Shown: piece after piece, positions 45,363 through 56,454 of the stretch | Position numbering within the stretch: the stretch's first letter is position 1 | How the letters are laid out: each line of letters starts with the position of its first letter | NCBI GenBank assembly: GCA_025677835.1 | Contig: JAIXMR010000037.1 | Coordinates: forward strand, 124,001 to 188,000 | Origin: Sporodiniella umbellata | Taxonomy: Eukaryota > Mucoromycota > Mucoromycetes > Mucorales > Rhizopodaceae | Length of the DNA: 64,000 nucleotides | Reading direction: 5' to 3' | Translations under genes and position numbers: made by a program | The notes under the pieces: model-generated | What the model was told of the DNA's origin: nothing | Databases searched by the model: none | Seen by the model: only the letters and a program-made list of their open reading frames with translations

Positions 45363-47508
45363 TCAAAAATCAGAATAATCAGATTTAAATCCTGCCACAC
45401 TACACTGCGTTTCTTTTGCATGTTTTCGAGCCTCGATAGCGCGCCTTTTGTAAACATTGGCTTTTTCATAGCTCACAGTTTGACCAAGAAGACCTTCTTC
45501 GTAGCACCTTCCAATATGCTCTAACGCTTCAGGATCTTCAAGTAGCTCTGCGTTTCTCCAATAATCAAAGGCTTTTGGGTTGTCGCCGTTTTTTTCAAAG
45601 TATTTGGCCAGAGCAATCATAGCCCTCAACTCACTATTATTGTTCTCTTCAATCAGCATTTGAAGCCCCTTGGTTTTAGAAGCGTGATCGCTACTTTCTG
45701 TCCATTCATGGAGAAGATATAGGCCGACCTTAAACTTTCCATCTCTATTTCCTAAAGCGTATGATTTTTCAAACCAGTCGTATGGGCATTTTCGAAGCGC
45801 ATTTGTTGGAGATAAACCTGAAATCTCCAAGTTTGTTTCTTCTAAACATCCTAGTGCATATTCAGCAACGCCATCACATTGATTAAAAGACAGAGCCTTC
45901 ATATACCATTGTCTAGCCTTTGCTAAGTTTTGACATTTGTAGTTTCCCTGTTCATAAAATTGGCCCAGTTTTATCATTGATTCAGTGCTTTCAGAATTAT
46001 TCTGGTACGCGCGCATAAAGAATTTAAAAGAGGTTTCATAGTTTTGATTGATCTTGAACGTCACTTGGTTTTGGATGACGCCAATAAACCCACTTAAGTG
46101 AAGCTCTCCTAGCTGGTAGCTTGCATCACTATGGTTCAAGAAGTCTGCTTCGTTCAGGTCCTCTACACCATCTTCAAACATACCCATTTTCATTTCCAGT
46201 ATTCCCAGTTCATATAAAGAGGGACCATGGTTTCTATTTGCAGATAGACGTAGATAACTGGCTATTGATTTAAGGCCGATGGTTGTCCCTTCTTGAGATA
46301 GAGTCCCGTTTGCCTTTTTAAGTTGATTTTTTGCATAGCAGTAGCAAGATTCAACATGGCCGAGGTTCGCCGCTTTGTGAAAATGGGCGATTGCTTTTTC
46401 TATAGAGTCGTTGGTGTTCTGAGACTCATAATACTGAGCAAGCTTAAAGGTAGCCTCCTTATTATTATGAGCGGCGTTATAGAGTATTGGGAAGAGATCC
46501 ATAGGGTGTGTAGAATTTTTCTCAGATAGTTCTGCAAGCTTCTCGTACATTTCGTTATTCTTTAGGAAAGCGCATGCTTTATTATAATACTCTACAGCCA
46601 TTGATTCATCCATTGCTACTCCATGACCCAGCTCAAAACACTGCCCAAGACGAAACTGACCATAGCTCATAACCATTCTCGTATTGTAATCCAACGCATA
46701 GTCGATCTCAAAAGGCATCATCAACCCTGAGATGGACTGAATATTCTTTGCTGTTCGATGCTCAGGATGCTTCATTTTGTAGTACAAAATCAAAATTTGA
46801 GCCAATGGTTCATTTCTTATTTCCTCAAGCCAATTCATAGCCTGTCTCTCCAAGTTGAAAAGACTATAAGTGATTGCAGCAGCGAATTTCATTTGAAGGA
46901 ATTCTTTTGGATAATCCTCTAGGGCATTCTTTATTTTTTGGGGGCGGACAAGTATCATGGATTCTGCTACTCTTCCCTGAAAGTTGATGGGTGTATTTTG
47001 ATTTTCTTCTACATCAAAAAAGCAGGCATCGGCCAATTCTTCTCGACCCTCCATTAATGAATATACATAGCCAAGCTCTAAACGCGCCAAGATTTTTCCG
47101 AGATTGCTTGACTGGGAAAGATAGTATACTGATTTTTCTACATTGCTTGAAATGTGGCTACTATGTAAAGCCAATAATCCTATTTTTTTTTTTTTTTAGT
47201 GACAGATCATCAATATATAAAGTTTTCTTTACCTTTATAATAGAAAAGCTCGGCTTTTTCTTCTTTGGATTTTTCATTTTCCGGGATTTCTTCTAGTAGG
47301 CACTCCAGTATGTTAAGATGTTCCTCTGTTTTTAGATCCTGGTACAAGTCATAAAAGTGTTTTACGAATTTCAGTCGAATTTCGGCTTCTATAAGCACAT
47401 TGACCGGTTGGTCTGACTTTTCTTTATGATATAAAGCTTTTTCATAGAATTTTATAGCTTCTGTCTTTTTACAGCCATGACAAATCTCATTTTCATAGCA
47501 TTTTCCTG

Positions 47509-47543
<35 letters not shown>

Positions 47544-47557
47544 AGAGCCATATCAAC

Positions 47558-47589
<32 letters not shown>

Positions 47590-49368
47590 TAGCAAGAAAT
47601 AAACCAAGAACAAGTCTTTTTTGTTGGCTTTTGTCATTGATTGTAAATAGGAAAAAATCAAGCTTTTTGTTCTCGCCTTGCCTTGGTTTTCAAGCAAAAC
47701 TAGTTTTGCTGCTTCCAAACGAGAATGCCAACCTGATGAAGTCCTAAGGTCATTATAATATGCCACCTCCAAATACTTTTTTAAAGAGAGAGCCTTTTTA
47801 TGGCATGCGGATAGAAACTGAGCCATTGCAATACTTATTCTATAGAGAGACAAAAGAGTTAGCTGTTTTTTATTGGAATTGTTTCTTGAGTAAGGGTTAC
47901 TTTTCCGGAATCAGACCTTCTGATTGAGAAAAAACGAGCAAAGTTTTTTTGATATCGTCCTCCGTCATTTTGACCAAGAATTTGGATAGGTGCTGTCCAG
48001 CTTTATGATCTCCCAATGCTAGGGCTTTCCAGAGGCATTGTAAAGAGAATTGTAACTGAGGTTGATCTGATTCCAAACAGCAGGTTTTGTAAAGCGTCCA
48101 GAGTGTTTTGTCAGTACTGTTTTCAAGTATGGGTACATAAACCTTTGTGATATCTTGATCGCGATCAATGACCATAGCCAACATACGGTAGGCGACAGGA
48201 TGAAGAGCAGAAGCAGCTCGGTTAAGTTCTTGGTAGACTTGCGATACACTGACCGGATGTGATGTTAGTTGAATGAGATAATCAGCCAAGTAAAGAATGG
48301 CTTCGGTATCATTGTGTTTAGCCGCAAGACTAAAATACTCGAAAGCTTTATCCAGATCACGTTGGACAGGTGCCAAGCCATTAAAGTAATAGATGCCTAC
48401 TTGGGTTTGGGAGACAACATGATGAAGCTGAGCAGCCTGAGAAAAGAAGCGAAAGGCGTCATGGGCTTGATAGTCAGGATGCTTGTGAAAACCGTTCTGA
48501 AGCATAAGGCCAGCTTGATGCAAACATCGAACGTTACCTTGTTTACAGCCTTTAAGAAAATACTGAAATGCCTTGACGTGATCTTTAGACACGGATCCTG
48601 TAGGCTCTTTTGATTGAAACCCTTCCAAATAAGCCGATCCAATCCAATAGTAGGCGCCAGGATAATGGCGTTGATCGGCCAGGGTGTGTAATAAGGTCAT
48701 GGCTTCTGAGGGATTTCGAGGTGCACCGCCTATACCATTGAAGGTCCAGATGGCGAGATAGACTGCGGCTTCGCACTTGATAGAAGAAATGTTCCAGTTT
48801 TGCTCGTCCTGCGAGGTACAGTCAAGTTGGATGACGGATAAGAATTCCTGGTAGGCATAATCAGGGTTGAACTTCATCATCAAAAGGCCCAGGGAGAGTT
48901 TAGCAGCCATGTTATTTTTGTAGCGCTCAAACAAGCCTGCAGCCTGTGCGCGATCCACACAACAGCCAAGACCCATCATATACATTTGGCCCAAGATGAT
49001 GCTAGCCGTTTCGTCCCCCGCCTGCGAGGAGGCTTCTAACCAACGAAAAGCCAGGCATGGATCTTTTGTGACACCGACGCCCAAAAGTGTAAGTACCCCT
49101 CGTTTTCTTAAAGCCAACCTGACAATGGCCGGGTTTGCCTCGAGTGAAGATTCGGATGCTTTGGCAATAGATTGGAATGCGTTTGCTTTGTCACCCGCCT
49201 TCAGATAGATGATTCCCATGACGTATTGCGAAAGGCCATAAATAGGACTTTTCAGGGGCAAGTGAACGCATTGGATGTATTTCATCGACAATGGATAATC
49301 CTGTTCTTTATAGTAATACAATGCCAATGCGAGAGATGCTATTGAATGACCCTAGGAAGAGGAATAAG

Positions 49369-49413
<45 letters not shown>

Positions 49414-50443
49414 GTGGAGTTACTTGACAAGCGGCCTCGGTTAATGCAAAGATGGCTTCTTGTAATCTCTCTTGATTGGGGAGACGATAGAGTACCAAGA
49501 TACCAAAGGAGACTTTGGCATGTACCAGGCCATCTCTTGAAGCCAAAGAGTAGAGCCAAGATGCGCGATCCAGATCACCGTGTTCCTGTGCATAACTGCC
49601 CAAGGTATAAGATGCATAAGGGTTTCCATTTTTTTTCGATTCCAGCAGATAAACCAAGCCTTGTTGCTGATGGCGACAGTATCTATCCTCTTCGGCTCGA
49701 TAGTCTGCTTCGTACAACATCCGACCGGCACGGTACTGCGCAAAAGAGATGAGTAGACGAGTACGATTGTTGAGATCCGGATAGACTTTACTCCCCTGAA
49801 GAGCAATGGTCTCAAAACACTCAAAGGCGTAGGCTGGACTATAGCCTGGATTTCGAACAGAGAGGTAATAGAGCGCCTGAGTGTAAAGATGGCAAAAGTA
49901 GTGTTCGTCATAGGTCGGAGAGAGTGAAGGATCGAATATTATGTTGAATGATGTGAAAGTGCTCGCAGCGAGCGATGATTCTAGATCTGCGATATGATAT
50001 GAATGTCTATTGGATGTATCATGTGACAGTGCTATTTTAGGACGATCGGAGGTACAGGCCGTCGTTGCCTCTGATGTGGCATCGGATGAAATATGTGAAA
50101 AGAGTGCCTCCTCTAGTGTGATGTTGGATGAAAGACTTGTGGCAGAAGACAGTGCGCTGTATTCGTCGATAGAATCAATGCTGTCGCTGAGGTGTTTTTC
50201 TACCTCGTTGATATAGTACTGAGTAGAGGGTAAGTGATCGCCATGTAGGTCGAAAAACCGGCTCATATCAGATTCGTCTAGCGTTGGGTCTGGACTAGCA
50301 AACAAAGGCTGTCTCTGGTCCGTATCGATCCACAATGTCTCTTCAGTGGTACTGTGCTCCCTCTCTATTGGATACTCTATCGTTGTTTTTTTCTGCTTGG
50401 ATGAAAACAGTCCCACGATTCGTGTGATTATTGCTTTGGTCAT
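45363..50443 (-). CDS. Large Sel1-repeat (TPR-like) protein, five exons
   Basis: Exons by my joins: 49424-50443, 47901-49351, 47589-47839, 47233-47505, 45363-47179, summing to 1603 residues with every phase consistent. The start is MTKAIITRIVGLFSSKQKKT (ATG 50443), followed by a disordered Ser/Asp-rich part. Sel1-like repeats fill the rest, for example LGQMYMMGLGCCVDRAQAAG, YYWIGSAYLEGF, KAFQYFLKGCKQGNVRC, AFRFFSQAAQLHHVVSQTQV, and, in the last exon, FRLGQCFELGHGVAMDES, KAIAHFHKAANLGHVESCYC and WYMKALSFNQCDGVAEYALG. Sel1 proteins serve as adaptors, for example Hrd3 in ERAD or Skt5/Chs4 in chitin synthase activation; nothing here picks one. The alternative is two genes: the first ending at 47897 and the second starting MAQFLS at 47826. 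I favour one because GTAACC...GCTAAC...TATAG joins LIPEK to ISIAMAQ in phase. Confidence 0.8.
47506..47588 (-). other. Intron bounded by complementary A and T homopolymers
   Basis: On the coding strand this intron begins GT plus about 28 A and ends with about 30 T before CAG. Only about 20 mixed bases separate the two runs. It lies between exons 3 and 4 of the Sel1-repeat gene. Confidence 0.75.
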
Positions 50444-50549
50444 TCGGTTGGATATAGAAAAAGAAGATGAAAGAAAGATAAAAAAAATTAAAAATTAAAA
50501 AAAAAAAAAAAAAGTATCTTTTTACGTGTATCATTGCAAACGCATTGTA

Positions 50550-50554
<5 letters not shown>

Positions 50555-50582
<28 letters not shown>
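50555..50582. repeat. (GA)14 microsatellite
   Basis: A perfect GA repeat, upstream of the Sel1-repeat gene; on that gene's strand it is a CT tract in the promoter or 5' leader. Confidence 0.9.
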
Positions 50583-50586
<4 letters not shown>

Positions 50587-51172
50587 CTTGGTTTTTTTTT
50601 TTTTTTGATGATTTCCTATTTTGCTTTTTGGGGAAATATGACGTTGAAAGACATGTCACTTTATTTATGGCCCTCACATAAAGAAAATCTTCTTTGTTTT
50701 CTCAACTCTAATTGAAAGACGGTACAGAGCCAGCCGAGGGCTTTATGGATGACAAGGCTTACCTGATCATGGATCGTTGCTTATTCAGTATGACGTACAC
50801 TCAGGTTTGTTATTCAACGATAAAATGATGCAACCAAAAGAGGATGGCGTTACTTGCACATTAAATAAACTGCATAGTCCGTGTTAATATAGCCGATCCT
50901 GGAGTTATTATGTGTTTCCCTCTTTGTCCCTAATTATGGATCTTTCTGTTTCAATGAGCCTGTTCTTTGCAAACAAAACAAATAACAATGATAAACATAA
51001 AAACGGTAGAATGGAGAGGAAAATGCTTGTCCAGACGACGGGATATAAACTATGGTTAGGCACTTTGTAAAGAATGTTGTTTACACTAAAGAAGAAAGAA
51101 AGATAGATTGGAATCTGCTTTTTAAATAACACAAAGGAGAAGATGCCTGTTCTTTGAGTCTCAGTGTGCTCT

Positions 51173-51220
51173 GCATGTTCTTTTTTCTTCCAAATGGCAT
51201 GTTCTTTTTTCTTCCAAATG
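51173..51220. repeat. Exact 24-base tandem duplication
   Basis: The unit starting GCATGTTC and ending CCAAATG occurs twice head to tail with no mismatch. Confidence 0.9.
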
Positions 51221-51488
51221 GTTCGTCAATAGCCCTCGAATTCAACCTTTAGCCGACTTGTCATGGCCAATCTATCTGTAAAGCGTTGTATGAATGATGT
51301 CAGATACTAAGCCCACAGAACAGGCGATGGATTCTTTTTTTTTCTAGAACATTAAACAGTAAGCCTGTATTTGGATTTGAACCGAGCCTTGCTCTACACT
51401 GGTCAGAGCAAAACGCCCATTTTATGCACACCTTGCATAACACACATATACACCTGGACCAGAGACAAGTCTTGATCCAGTCGCTCTA

Positions 51489-51526
<38 letters not shown>

Positions 51527-51688
51527 TGACTAGATTCCTCCAGAGATCGCCCTAAATGACTTTATAAAAAGGGTATGTGAAATCAGAAGCGGTGGTCTGT
51601 GCTTGCCAATAGAGAGAAAAACAAACCCTGAGTTACAAAGTGTTTTATTTTTTTTTTTTTTTTTTTTTTTTTTATTTTGGACTTTGCC

Positions 51689-52810
51689 ATGTTGAATTCA
51701 CGTAACTTTCAAAGTCCAGACTACAGTCCATACAGTCCACCCTGGCAAAAGCTTTTATGGGTTAAACAAAACTATCCAGACAACTATGTGGATAATACTT
51801 TTTTAGACGAACTACAGCGCAATGGTAAAAAAAAAAAAAAAAAAACAAAAGTCTTCATGTTTATTGATTGTTGTATTAGTGAATGTTCAAAGTTATGATT
51901 ATTGGACGATGGTTGGAGAATCCGGTGTGATTAGTCAACAACTCAGTAGTGTGGGCATCTTTATTGCCATCTTTATTTATCTTCAAAATAGCGTCATGTC
52001 AGGTCATCACCTGATCTGGGCAGGGTCTTTATCGACGGGCATCGGTTACGTGTTTTGGGATCTGATTATGGTCAAGACCAGGGAGTTCAAACGTAATAAA
52101 AACAAGAGGTTGCGACAAGTCCAGCTGATGTTCTTTCTAGGTCAACGTGTGGCCAAAAGTGCATTTTTTTTCTTCATCACCCTTTTAGGACTCTCGCCTA
52201 TTCTAAAGACGTTAACGAGTCAGATCAGCCATGATACCCTCTGGGCCTTGACGGTCATCTGCTTCTTGATCAACGTTTTATTTCACGATTACAGTACACA
52301 GACGAGTACCATCAAGTAATAGGATCCATGTTTGTTTGTTTTAGCTCAAACGGTTGTTTAGAATCACCGGTTCATTATCCACCAATGCAGCCATCTTTGC
52401 TTCCGTACTGTTAGCATCCCGGCTCAAGACCAACACAGGTGTTTTTGGGCTGCTTTCTTTTGCGGTTGAATGGTTTTCGTTGTTTCCGATCTTTAGGAGG
52501 TGCCTCAAAGACTTGAACGCGAAGGTGCAGATCATGCTTACCATCGTGATGCTTATCGTCTGTGTCCTGTTATTTCTTCCAATCTCTAAGGCTGTTGTCT
52601 GTATTCATATCCTAGGCTTTCTCTTTCTTACTTTTGTGGGCCCTTATTGGTTGATCTTTATTCAAAAGTATAAAAAGTAAGTAGCCCTTTTCTTTCTTTG
52701 ACTTGCTTTACTCAAACATCCACAGTGAAATTCATGGTCCTTGGGATGAAGCAAGGCCACGATTGCAGCGACCGAGAAGAAATATCTATCGAAAGAAAAA
52801 GGTCCAATAG
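51689..52810 (+). CDS. GPI2: GPI-GlcNAc transferase subunit PIG-C/Gpi2
   Basis: A subunit of the ER complex that adds GlcNAc to phosphatidylinositol, the first step of GPI-anchor synthesis. Four exons: 51689-51824, 51880-52315, 52362-52676, 52726-52810, 323 residues. The family N-terminus is clear: PPWQKLLWVKQNYPDNYVDN, FLDELQRNVNVQSYDYW, GVISQQLSSVGIF. Further blocks: SPILKTLTSQISHDTLWALT, LFHDYSTQTST, GSLSTNAAIFASVLLASRLK, and the C-terminal EIHGPWDEARPRL. Seven or eight hydrophobic segments fit a multi-pass ER protein. Intron 1 begins GGT followed by a long A run; intron 2 requires the later acceptor (GTTTAG|A ATC) to keep the frame. Every splice phase matches. It should be essential, as GPI synthesis is in fungi. 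Confidence 0.95.
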
Positions 52811-53353
52811 AGATACCACCCTTTCAACGTAGTGTGTTTCTATTGGTAAGCAACCGGACTGACCTTGAACGATTCATATCCATGTTGATTGTTTGGAAAT
52901 TATTTCCTTTAAAAAAAAAAAAAAAAATTGGTTTCACTCTTGTATTGATGTAACTCTATCGGAATTTCTAGCAGCCGATAATTTCTTTAATGTGTACAAG
53001 ATTCTTTGAGTTTCTCACACCAAAAAAAAAAAAAAAAAAAAAAAAGCTGTTTTTTTTTTTGACTTTAACATTGTTTTCTACATCGAGATCTTTCATGAGG
53101 GTTGGTTCTCTGAGCCACTTTGTCTTGAATATCACTTTTATTTCACTGGCTAAAACAAAAGGTTAGATTTAAACTATACAAATAGTATGGATTGGTTCTA
53201 TCAATATCAGATGTTGGTCTCTTGTTCCTCTTTTTTTTAAGGCCCAGCAGCCCCTCAAAGCAGGGACCACCCAGTTGCTCCATAATTGGCAAGTCTTTGT
53301 ATGGATGTCGTAATTCTACTGATCAGTGGATCAGATCATGTCTAAGGGAATAC

Positions 53354-53389
<36 letters not shown>

Positions 53390-53531
53390 ATTGTTTTCAA
53401 TACTTTATTACTTTGATCTATGTACAGGCTAAAGAAAGAAGAGATATGATCAAGAGGGTGGTGGTGGTGGGGAAAAAAAAAAAAAAAAAAAAAAAAGACA
53501 TTTCAATGATATATTGTTCGTGTGTGATACT
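52811..53531. other. Tail-to-tail intergenic with homopolymers
   Basis: Contains an A17 run near 52912, A23 near 53023, T32 near 53356 and A22 near 53473. No coding frame. Confidence 0.5.
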
Positions 53532-54469
53532 TTAAACAGGAGATGAGGGTTTAGTGGATGCAGGTCTTGGTTTATCGTACAGATGACACTAAAGGGGGTG
53601 GTGTTATAGAGTGTTCAAGAGAGAGAGAGAGAGAGTTTACCTTATGAGCGTGACGATACCATAACATAAAATTGTTTTTCTTTTTTGCATTGCCAGCAGG
53701 GACAAAGCGTTTACATTGATGACATAAGCCTTCGATTGTATCCCCTTTGCCTATTCTTTGAGTGATGGGTTTCATGAAAGGTTTCCCAGAGACAGAAGAG
53801 ATGCCATGAAAGAACTGTTTGTGATACCTAAAGAAGAATGAGATCCAACAGAAATCGACCGTAACCGAAACCTTACCAATACGCACTGTTTTTGAGTTGT
53901 AACCATTTACCGGGACTACAGCTATCACAATAGCCTTGTTTTAAATGACCCGTGTAGCGTACCCATTTAGGTGTGTAATGGTCGCCATCGTAACGCGGTT
54001 TCTGACGACGAGGCATGGTCAGCCAAGGACTAGGCTCATGGTTCCCTACGGCGGGGAAAGTGGGCCGAATGGGTTCACTGGTACTGGAAGTCATAGGTTT
54101 GATTTCCGATGGAACTGTGGAGAGAGAAGAGGTCCAGCTCATATAACTACTATACTCTGGCTTCTTCTCCCAAAAATGACTCGAATCCCAACTGAGCTTG
54201 CCGTGGTTTCTGTCTTGTGTTGTATTGAGAAAGAGATCGTCTTTGGGATAAAAAGAATCTTTGTAAGGCACAAGCGGGCTATACACTAGAGATGACGGTG
54301 AAGCGCTTTCGAATACATGCATTTTGTTCGTGTCGTATTGCGTTAAGGAATTGAGGTCCAATGGATTCCAGGCTGGATCCAGTAGAGAGTCTACCCAATC
54401 CTTGGTGTCTTCCAAGGGGTTAAAGAAAGCTGGCTTGATGTCTAGCCCGAGTCGTTTTGTGGAAGACAT
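53532..54469 (-). CDS. Rua1-like zinc-binding regulator (DUF4451-type C-terminus)
   Basis: Three exons: 53877-54469, 53641-53827, 53532-53588, giving 278 residues. The start is MSSTKRLGLDIKPAFFNP (ATG 54469); an upstream Met lies in a Phe run and is rejected. The first 150 residues are Ser/Asp/Pro-rich with no fold. The C-terminal domain carries RYDGDHYTPKWVRYTGHLKQ, GYCDSCSPGKWLQLKNSAYW, YHKQFFHGISSVSGKPF, EGLCHQCKRFVP, LWYRHAHKCH. These are the conserved blocks of the C-terminal domain of Rua1-type fungal transcriptional regulators, with paired Cys and a final HxHxCH likely binding zinc. The family member Rua1 of Ustilago activates a glycolipid gene cluster; the target here is unknown. A CT repeat fills intron 2 just after its donor. 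Confidence 0.85.
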
Positions 54470-54657
54470 GGCGCTCTGTTGAAATAATAACGCGTTTAAA
54501 TGGTGCAGAGAGAAAAAAAAAAAAAAAAAAAAAAGAGAGAGCAAAAGCAACACCCTTTTTATCTGTTTTCACTGCGGCCTTTTTTTTTTTTTTTTTTTTT
54601 TTTGTTTTTTTTTATAGAATACAAATCGGTTAGTAATAATAAAGTTAGGGAGACACA

Positions 54658-54698
<41 letters not shown>

Positions 54699-54784
54699 TA
54701 GATAGTCTTAAATCGTGTTATCCTCGTTATTCATCAATGCAATTGTGTTCATTCGTGTCAGCAGGTTTTTAAACATGGAACAGC

Positions 54785-54820
<36 letters not shown>

Positions 54821-56127
54821 TATTACTATTTTAAATGAAAAGTGCCAGAAAAAGAAAGAGCCCTTTTTTGCAGACGAACCCTGGGTGGCTTTCTGGCGCT
54901 GTCAAAAAAGCACTGGATGCGTTACAGTCTGTAAACGACGTCTCTTTGGGATAGGGACGGTTATCGGTATTTGAATCGGTCAAGGATCAGCAAAGAGCAG
55001 ACCAATGTTTACCTCTACAGAATTAAAATGAAACTCATTTAAAACAAGGTACGATCGAGTCTAACTTTGATTTTCAGTTTACATTAAAGAAGGTACAACA
55101 GAAACTCAATCGATTTTCTCTTCACCTCCCCCCCCCCAAAAAAAAAAAAAAACGAGTTTCAAAGAGTTACACTCAACATTGATTTGTTGCCAAAACAAAA
55201 ATTGGCTCCCCCAATGATGGAAATGATAAGATCTTTCTTGTTCTACTAGAAAAAAAAAAAAAAAAGGGCCGCCTGTGGATGTCTTTAATAAAATAGGATC
55301 GCACATTGAAACCTCATGACACCCATTCTTTATAAGCTCTCCTTTAATCTATCGTTACATAGTCTGAAACCGAACTACCGGGAAATAAGAGGTAAGGGAG
55401 AAAAAAAAAAAAAAACCCTCCCCCGCACAGACAGTCATAACAAAAACGCTCCAAAAAAAGATTTTGCTGTCTTATGCCTTCGGTCCGGACCGCTGGAAGG
55501 GTCGACACGTACTAGTGCAAACCAACTCTTTGTGCTTTCGAACCAGCCCAAGAAAGGAAGGTAAAATGACATCTTTCCTGTATCGTTACAGTAGGACTAT
55601 GAACACAAGAGCTCGAAATAAATTATCCTGAACCTACGGTCGTTCCAATACGGTTGACTCGAGAGATGGCGATGGAAAACGGCGGAGAGTGAATGCAAAG
55701 GGTTTCTCTCATCACGCAAGTTTTTTTTTTCAAACACACGCCCAGCGCTCTCATCCCCTTTCAAAAGATCGATGGCTCAAGAGAAGGTGTGTTTGTTATT
55801 TCATGGCGTGTAGAATCACGACCGTAGCCCTTGAACGATCTAATTCTGAGCTTCTTTTACAAGTACCACAACAGGCATTGTTGTTGCTATCCGTTGTACT
55901 TTAACACTCTCTTGACGTAGCTGTCAGATTCTATTGTTTTTTTTTTTTTTTAAAAAAAAAAGTAAAAATGCATTCAACGCGGGGAAAAACACCCCTTCTG
56001 GATGCGATTCTTTATTCATTCACAATCACAACACATACTTGATTCCTTTTTTTTTTTTTTGGGTGATTGAAAATCGTGTTTTGAAGCCCATGCTTACCAA
56101 AGTTTGGGAAAACTCTGTAGGATATTC

Positions 56128-56165
<38 letters not shown>

Positions 56166-56454
56166 CCAAAAAGAGAAGGATACACAGTGTAGAAAGTCTA
56201 GATCCACCCCAGCAAAGTGACACTTTGCAAACCTCCCCCCGCAAAAAAAAACAAATGGGCCCACACAAAAAAAAAAAATTTTTTTTTTTTTTTCTCGCTT
56301 TGTATTACTACAGTACAAGGCCACAAACATGATAAATTTCCAACTCTATTTTTTCATGTCCCACATTGATCAACAATGTTTGAACCGTGAGGAAATTGGG
56401 TGGTGGATAAGAATAAATAGACAAGTGAGGGATGGTCATGGGTTTTGGTTTTTA
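54470..56454. other. Two-kilobase interval without genes, dense homopolymers
   Basis: Runs of 20-37 identical bases at about 54512-54534 (A), 54661-54697 (T), 54787-54818 (T) and 56131-56162 (A), a C9/A14 junction near 55128-55152, and T15A10 at 55937-55961. A GGTCCGGACC palindrome lies at 55485-55494. Frames here are short and mostly homopolymer-encoded; no gene is supported. The right end is the 3' flank of the Zn2Cys6 gene. Confidence 0.5.

Larger units (their letters stand above)
50444..51688. other. Divergent promoter interval, repeat-rich
   Basis: Between the Sel1-repeat gene and PIG-C. Holds a (GA)n repeat (50555-50582), a 24-base tandem duplication (51173-51220), an A35 tract (about 51488-51523) and a T26 tract just before the PIG-C start. 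A hydrophobic 74-codon minus-strand frame at 50908-51132 is unsupported. Confidence 0.5.

Noticed and set aside
47826..47900. A separate gene start (MAQFLS) for the second half of the Sel1 region
   Set aside because: Phase-consistent splice with a branch-like site links it to the upstream exons; kept as the alternative model in the gene entry.
50908..51132. A 74-codon hydrophobic minus-strand frame
   Set aside because: Too short, no signal of splicing or homology; could be a small membrane protein but nothing supports it.
51365..51490. tRNA-like elements on the minus strand: a GGTTCAAATCC box B and two GTAGAGC D-arm-like segments
   Set aside because: The T stem has two mismatches, no acceptor stem pairs, box A and B spacing is wrong for either D-arm candidate, and the 5' side is a poly-T run. 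Not supportable as a tRNA or clear SINE.
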